DNA from: Apostichopus japonicus
Lineage: Eukaryota > Echinodermata > Holothuroidea > Aspidochirotida > Stichopodidae
Direction: 5' to 3'
NCBI RefSeq assembly: GCF_037975245.1
Contig: NC_092573.1
Location: forward strand, 15,984,265 to 16,048,264
DNA length: 64,000 nt
The translations under genes were made by a program, and so were the position numbers. Positions 58,474-64,000 of this stretch are shown here, in pieces (the first letter of the stretch is position 1; every line of letters begins with the position of its first letter). The notes below the pieces were generated by a model. That model searched no databases. It was not told the DNA's origin and saw only the letters and a program-made list of their open reading frames with translations.

Positions 58474-60189
58474 TAAGCTTGCACGGTTTCGTGAAAACTT
58501 ACAACCGGTTTTTCTCTAGCAAAAAACCGAATCTGGCTCAAAAACCGGTTTTTTCCACCTCCCGAATTGCATTGAAAACATCCAAATCTCGATCGCTAAG
58601 ATGCATATTTTTGAAGCTTTACCAACAGCGGTTTCAACTCTGTTTGTTCGCAGTAAAGGGTTAAAAACAAGGAGAATAAATTCAAGAAATGTTACTGCCT
58701 TCATGACTCTCATTTTATAACCCACGTTAACTAAACTGAAGTAAATATGTCGAAAAGAAATGTGTTAGTGAAATTTTTTCTTAAAGTTTTAACATCACGT
58801 ACACCTATCGTTTGTCTTGTGTTAACTGTACTTCACGAAGTTCAAATTCGTGTAAAATATCACGGTCATGTTATATTATATTATATGTTATATTTTCGGA
58901 GATGAGGGCCGAGCGTAAACCCCATTATGACCAATTGGAGATCGTAAAAAAAAATGCTTTACAATATGATTGGTCCAATATATTCAGTAGTGGCTGACAA
59001 AGTGGTCGAATGTACCAAATTGCACGAGGCTCTAGCCATGTTCGCGGGTGGTATCTTGGCGGTAAAAAAAATTCTCTTCAAGGAGTGAAGAGAATTTACA
59101 GTCTACACTTTCAAGTACAAGATGAAAAACATCGCTGGCAAAAGCGGGGATTAGGTTGGCAAAGAATATAAATTGTTAACGTTTAAGTTGAAAACATGTG
59201 TTCATCAACGTAAACGAAAAACAAACTGAGAGACGCATTGTCTGATAACTGATAAGAAGAAATGTTGAAAGGAAACTCACAAAGAAAATACAATCTATTA
59301 GCGTACAAAGGAGAATTGTCCCAACAGCAACATCTGTAATTTCCAGCCATGTATGCAACATTTTTACTCCTTTAATATTCCTTGGCTCAAGCCTGACGCC
59401 AGGTGTCTCTTGTGAATGATGGACTGTGATTGTTTTCATGTTACTTGTTGCATCTTAGTTGTTAAACTCAGAGCCCCCCCCCCCGTGATTGTCACTTGTT
59501 GCATCTTAGTTGTTAAACACAGAGCCCCCCGTGATTGGTAATGTTACTTGTTGCATCTTAGTTGTTAAACTCACAGAACCCCCCCCCCCCGCGACTGTAC
59601 ATGTCGTATGGTATTGTGGATTGCGCAATGTACCTTTGAAGTTTTAACGTTCATTTTTTGAACACGAGCTGTGATCAATGTGTTTGAAAAGATTTTCTCC
59701 ATATACTCTACCAATAAATTGAAGTTAAATAATAAGAACAACACAAGGAGGACAAACACGTTGGATATAACAATTTACTTTGAACTGCATCTCGTCATTT
59801 GAGTGTGTACTTCTCACAACTACTAACGTTGGCCACCAAGGTCAGTTCAATACTACAAGGTCACCTAACTGATGCACGCATATAAGGGCTGCATAGCCTA
59901 ATGTTAGGCCTAGCTATCCACCCTCAAGCACTGGTTATGGCGTGTGCCGATCGTAGCTGACAATGTCGTCTATCAGAAAAGCTTTCTCTTGTTGCAATTT
60001 ACTTTCATATTGCAAAAACAAACGGTAAATAGGAGAAACCAAAGTCAACAAACTTTGTTTTTTCCAGTTTTTGCAATTCACATTTCGGTTTTTACCGGTT
60101 TTTCGGTTTTCTTAAAATAAAAAATAGTACCGAAATTCGGTCGGAAAAAACCGGTTTCGGTACTAAAACCGGTTTACCGTGCAAGCCTA
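58474..60189. mobile_element. hAT-like non-autonomous element, 1.7 kb
   Basis: Ends TAAGCTTGCACGGT and (reverse complement) TAGGCTTGCACGGT, perfect 8-bp duplication TTTGACAT (58466-58473, 60190-60197). Several ACCGGTTTT motifs cluster just inside each end, as expected of subterminal transposase-binding sites (inference). No frame longer than about 90 codons, so no transposase. Confidence 0.85.
59426..59596 (+). repeat. Tandem repeat, about 52 bp x 3, with C-tracts
   Basis: ttacttgttgcatcttagtt then gttaaactcagagcccccc, starting at 59441, 59489 and 59544. Lies inside the 58474-60189 element. Confidence 0.9.
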
Positions 60190-60197
60190 TTTGACAT

Positions 60198-61503
60198 TAA
60201 AGGACAAAATATTTGTATATACACTACAGCACATTGACACTAACCTATGCATAATGTAGCACTGTATTGACACAATTGAGTCTGTATTGTAGTGATTAAT
60301 CTAAGTTGTGGTGTCGTTCTGGAAGCCCAAAACTGACATTAAGAAGGCATTATGCCTGTGCTGGACAGATGCCATGCTCATTGTGAGAAATTTGATTAAT
60401 GTCATTGAATTCTCTACGATTTAAGGGTCTCAAAATGAACAAATATGGACTGGTATGGTAGCAGTATTTGGTAACAACCTACAATTGACATCCCAAAATA
60501 AAATTTGTGCCTACTGTGAAGTCATCCTTTTTAAGGTAATGAGCTGCATCATGGTTTGCAATATTTCTTTTGTGAATTTTCAGAAGTTATGTGAAGTTAT
60601 TGAACTAAAATTGACTTTGAAGAGGAAATTATAGTAGTGTGCAATCACCTCTGTAGTGCACAGTAAGGAATATTTAAAGTGAAATAGAAACAACGTAGAA
60701 ACACTTCCGTGTTACTGTACTCATAAAAGAATAGCTGATGAATAATAACAGTATGTCTGCTTCTTAAATAATTTTTAATCAATAAACTTTCGATATCACA
60801 ATGGTAGGATTTAACATGATGTCATTATGAATAGGACACCCATATGATTTATTAATTGTTAGTTCCCTTAGCTACAGCGTTGAAGTACTGAACTCATTAA
60901 TTTAAAATCTCTAGTTCCTGCATCGCCTACTGTACAAAGTGCAACACAAAGCTGTACTACTTTGAGAAAATTGGTCTAAAAAATGTGCTTTCTGTCTTAT
61001 CAGATCTATCATCTACTTGTAATTTCAAACGATTCTGTTGTTATCTTGGTTTGAAACCTGTAAAAGAGGAAATACGTTGTTACTGTAAGTAAAGATTCAT
61101 TAATGCTACAAATACAGTGTCTCATTAGGCAGTGTCTCATTAGGCAGTGTCTCATTAGGCAGTGTCTCATTAGGCAGGGAACTTCAATGAAATTCAATGA
61201 CTTCCTCAAGACAGTGGAACATGACAAACAAATTCATGACCCAACAAGGGCAAATTGTGAAAGATTTTCTAATTTTCTTTGGTTGTTCCTCAGACAACCA
61301 GGCCTTATTTTCCCCAAAAATGTAGCCAAATGAAAATGACCAATATGTCACTGTTAAGATGCTCACTGTAGGAGAGTTGTGCAGATTGGTGTGAACAGAA
61401 CACCAGCTTTTGGGTGGTAACAAGTTACTACTTTTTCTACTTGGAAGTACAGGCCATTTTAATCTGATGTAAACAACACTTTTTGTGCATTTGCAGACAA
61501 CTG
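60198..61503. other. Non-coding stretch
   Basis: Apart from the 15-bp repeat at 61116 nothing was recognised. If the minus-strand exon at 61504 is real, its 3' UTR lies here. Confidence 0.35.
61116..61175 (+). repeat. 15 bp x 4 perfect tandem repeat
   Basis: AGTGTCTCATTAGGC repeated four times without change. The frames across it are artefacts. Confidence 0.97.
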
Positions 61504-61707
61504 CTACAGCTGATTTTTGTTTTTGACTACCAGACTACCATTGACTATTTGCCCTGTTGATAGATTGTGTAGTTCATCCACAGGTTTATCTGTATCATAA
61601 CTACTCGTATTCCACAGTCTGTTCTTGACCTTTTTGTTCATCTGTTGTGTTAAGAATTTACTGTCCACAACTTGACCTCCGAGACATTGTTGTTGTTCTA
61701 GCACTGC
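61504..61707 (-). CDS. Terminal exon of an unidentified minus-strand gene
   Basis: On the minus strand, an acceptor (tttctgcag|) is followed by an open frame of about 67 codons ending in TAG. It contains QQQCLGGQVVDSKFLTQQMN, VKNRLWNTSSYDTDKPVDEL and STGQIVNGSLVVKNKNQL. The composition (many charged and polar residues, few Phe/Ile/Cys) is unlike the AT-driven random frames around it. An ATTAAA signal lies about 45 bases beyond the stop (61457-61462, reverse complement). The family was not recognised, and no convincing upstream exon was found between 61.7 and 64 kb, so it may be chance. Confidence 0.35.
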   Translation of the reverse strand, partial: AVLEQQQCLGGQVVDSKFLTQQMNKKVKNRLWNTSSYDTDKPVDELHNLSTGQIVNGSLVVKNKNQL

Positions 61708-62128
61708 AGAAATTCTGAACTATATAATTTCACCTTTTTTTCAAATGCACATTGCCATTGCCATAGGTGTATAGGGAGATCACTGTGATAAAGATCTTAT
61801 TTCAATTGGTTTTTAATGGTGTATGTCCTTGGGAGGATTACAAGAGGATTTATAAAGGCCTGTGTGAGGCATGTCTATTGTCATTGGGTTTAATGTATTA
61901 AAGAGTAACTTGAAATGGAAGTCATCAACAGTGACGACCCCCATACTGTGCACTGAATTGCATGTGACTAATTGGTGGGATTACTCTATGGCAGACAGTG
62001 TGTTGTTCTCCTGGAGCAGGGCATTCCATCTGTGAGACCTAGTCTCAGACATAAAGTTGCCCATTCAACAACTTGTGTCAACTACTCTAGAACTTTGTAG
62101 AACCTACAACTATTATAGCTTAACTATT

Positions 62129-62418
62129 CAGGCGTGTAGCCAAGGGGGGGGCGAAGGGGGCAGTCGCCCCCCCTTGAGCATATTTTTTGCAAAATTTTTA
62201 AAGGTTTTTATGATATAGCTAGTATTTTCAATAGAGAAAATGCTAAGATGCAACTTACAAGGCATGGGAAGTGCCATTTCCGGCGATCTGGGAGGCATTT
62301 ACAGCCAAAATTTTCTTGTACGCTTCGCGCCAACCATGGTGGCGCTACGCTTAGATAGTTTGCAATGCCCAATCTACAGTTTCGCCCCTCCCTTGGCAAT
62401 TTCCTGGCTACGCGCGTG
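62129..62418. mobile_element. hAT-like MITE, 290 bp
   Basis: Ends CAGGCGTGTAGCCAAGG and (reverse complement) CACGCGCGTAGCCAGG, perfect 8-bp duplication TAACTATT (62121-62128, 62419-62426). Contains the shared gcgccaccatggttggcgcg core on the minus strand. Confidence 0.85.
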
Positions 62419-62426
62419 TAACTATT

Positions 62427-64000
62427 AGCATATTAATATAATGAATGGTTGTTTTGTCAATGCCTCTTCAGTAGGTCTATATCCACACCAATACTTCAAA
62501 AGCATGAGCAAAGTTTATTTGCAGTCTGCAAATGTGGGTAGGTTGGTTTAAAGGCATAATGAACAAAGTGAGAGCAACTTTTGTAAAACTTGTGTAAACT
62601 TGGTATGTGGATTCAGCTCTGGACTGCTCTGTTCAAAGTCTGAAACACTCATAATCATAATAATTGCACATGAGGCTGAGATGAACTTAGTTTATACTTG
62701 TATGTTAAATCCACCATATTGTGTGCTCGTTCTATATTAAATGTTCTCATACGAAATTGGCAAATCTGTTGGCTTTCTGATCTTGTGTACATACTGTACA
62801 GTAATCAGCAAGTTTAATTACAGTAGGTATGCAACTGTTAATCTTGTTGTCTAAACAAAGCATTCACTCAATTTCATAAATTCATCATATTCCGTTATTT
62901 TCGTATAGTCCACACCAGGGAGTTGGCTCTCATCATAATCTTGCCTATTTTATAAACTTCTGCATTTTGATATTTCTATGAAGAAATTTACATATTTTGG
63001 CAATAATATGTTTATTCCATTTGCTACTGTAAGTCAGAATCACCATAGCACCAGACAACAGGACTTAATCAATGCCTTATATATTCATGGTACTGTATCT
63101 ATGAATGTCAGCAAGGAGGCTGCACATTTTTAAAACTAACTGCATTAATCTCGGCTGAGTCTGACCTTTTCACAAGAAATTTTTGAGGCAAAATTTTCCT
63201 GCAAAGGAAGAAGAATACACAATTTGTATGGATTACTTGTGCACCCTAATTTACATAGTAAGTGCAGAGACACACTCAACTTGTAAATGATAAGGATGCC
63301 TGTATTTATTTGATATTCTGGGACATCACAAGTGGACATCCATAGTTGTTTGGCCTGGTTGTGCCTTTTTCGTTTCTTTTATGGTACCAATATAGATTCC
63401 GATTACTGATAGATAACTACAGTATAATAATAATTCATCTGTTAGTCCACGGAGTATTTATGGGGAGATGGGCATTGTGGTAATGTGTTTGTATCTCTTT
63501 CTTAGAAGCTAACCATATTGTATCGTGATTAACAGCAGTACAAATTCAGAAGTCGAAAAACTTGCAGACTGCAGTGATCATATACTGTACATGTTACGTA
63601 TGTATTTCCTCAAATAAAATGTGGCAAGGAAAGACATGTTAGCTTGCTGGTTTTCTTCACAAAATCTGTCCAAACATGAAACAAAAATCAAAGATTATAA
63701 ATGAGGAAATCACTGCAGAGAGAGGCTCTCTGTAAAATCTTCATTAAATTATGTCATCTGAAAACTGGTCCTTTGGTGTAGTATGCAGCATTATTTTAAA
63801 TTTATAATTAGTGCTTATTTTTACTTGAACTGTTGTCATGAACTTCCATAACTTACCATACTGTATGTTCTCTGATGGTGAGAGTACACATAATAATCTT
63901 CCTAGATTGTGTGTTTTTCAAGCTGCAGATGTTTGTCATATAACTTAAACAGCTTGTGTGTCTTTATTCTTGCCATCTGGATTTTGATAGCTTTCTTTGA
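62427..64000. other. Non-coding stretch
   Basis: No exon was recognised on either strand. A minus-strand donor-like site at about 63853 (CATAG...|GTAAGTT) gave no frame joining cleanly to 61707. Confidence 0.35.

Overview
This is a 64 kb piece of an animal (metazoan) nuclear genome. The genes are split into short exons (27-176 nt) with GT-AG introns of about 0.3-2.5 kb, the DNA is AT-rich, and most of the remainder is minisatellites and short non-autonomous DNA transposons. The two recognisable genes and the repeat style suggest an invertebrate deuterostome, possibly an echinoderm or relative. That is inference: no species-specific marker was seen.

Left half (about 1.8-21.5 kb, + strand): one multi-exon gene for a type I membrane receptor of the TNF-receptor superfamily. 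A signal peptide exon is followed by three exons with a cysteine-rich ectodomain most like the EDAR / EDA2R (XEDAR) / TROY group, one transmembrane exon, and a Ser/Gln/Glu-rich cytoplasmic tail spread over many small exons. Fourteen exons join in a consistent reading frame (about 422 residues). The true 3' end is unresolved: no death domain was found, and reading into the intron after the last exon gives a stop at once. Inside the gene are a duplicated 84-nt exon (10.9 and 12.4 kb), a triplicated 38-nt + 27-nt exon pair (18.5-20.7 kb) of which only the third copy stays in frame, an 11-copy 87-bp minisatellite, a 15-copy 46-bp repeat, a 62-bp repeat and a GGAC microsatellite.

Middle (21.5-31 kb): repeats carrying nuclear-receptor-like direct repeats, a decayed LINE endonuclease fragment on the minus strand, and a striking nested transposon. 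A 2.05 kb element made largely of TTTACCGCGGTAAA-type palindromes sits inside a small hAT-like element, and an unoccupied copy of the same target occurs at 44.5 kb.

31.0-35.9 kb (+ strand): a complete six-exon gene for mitochondrial ribosomal protein mL48 (MRPL48), 188 residues, with an Arg/Ser-rich presequence encoded by the first exon. Its start codon lies about 275 bp from the end of the nested transposon.

Right half (36-64 kb): mostly non-coding. It holds at least eight small hAT-like elements, most with intact 8-bp target duplications and related terminal repeats; a higher-order repeat of about 700 bp (41.7-44.0 kb); many poly-G/poly-C tracts (44-50 kb); and one protein-like terminal exon of an unidentified minus-strand gene at 61.5 kb. 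No CRISPR, bacterial or viral coding sequence was seen, and no intact tRNA or rRNA gene.
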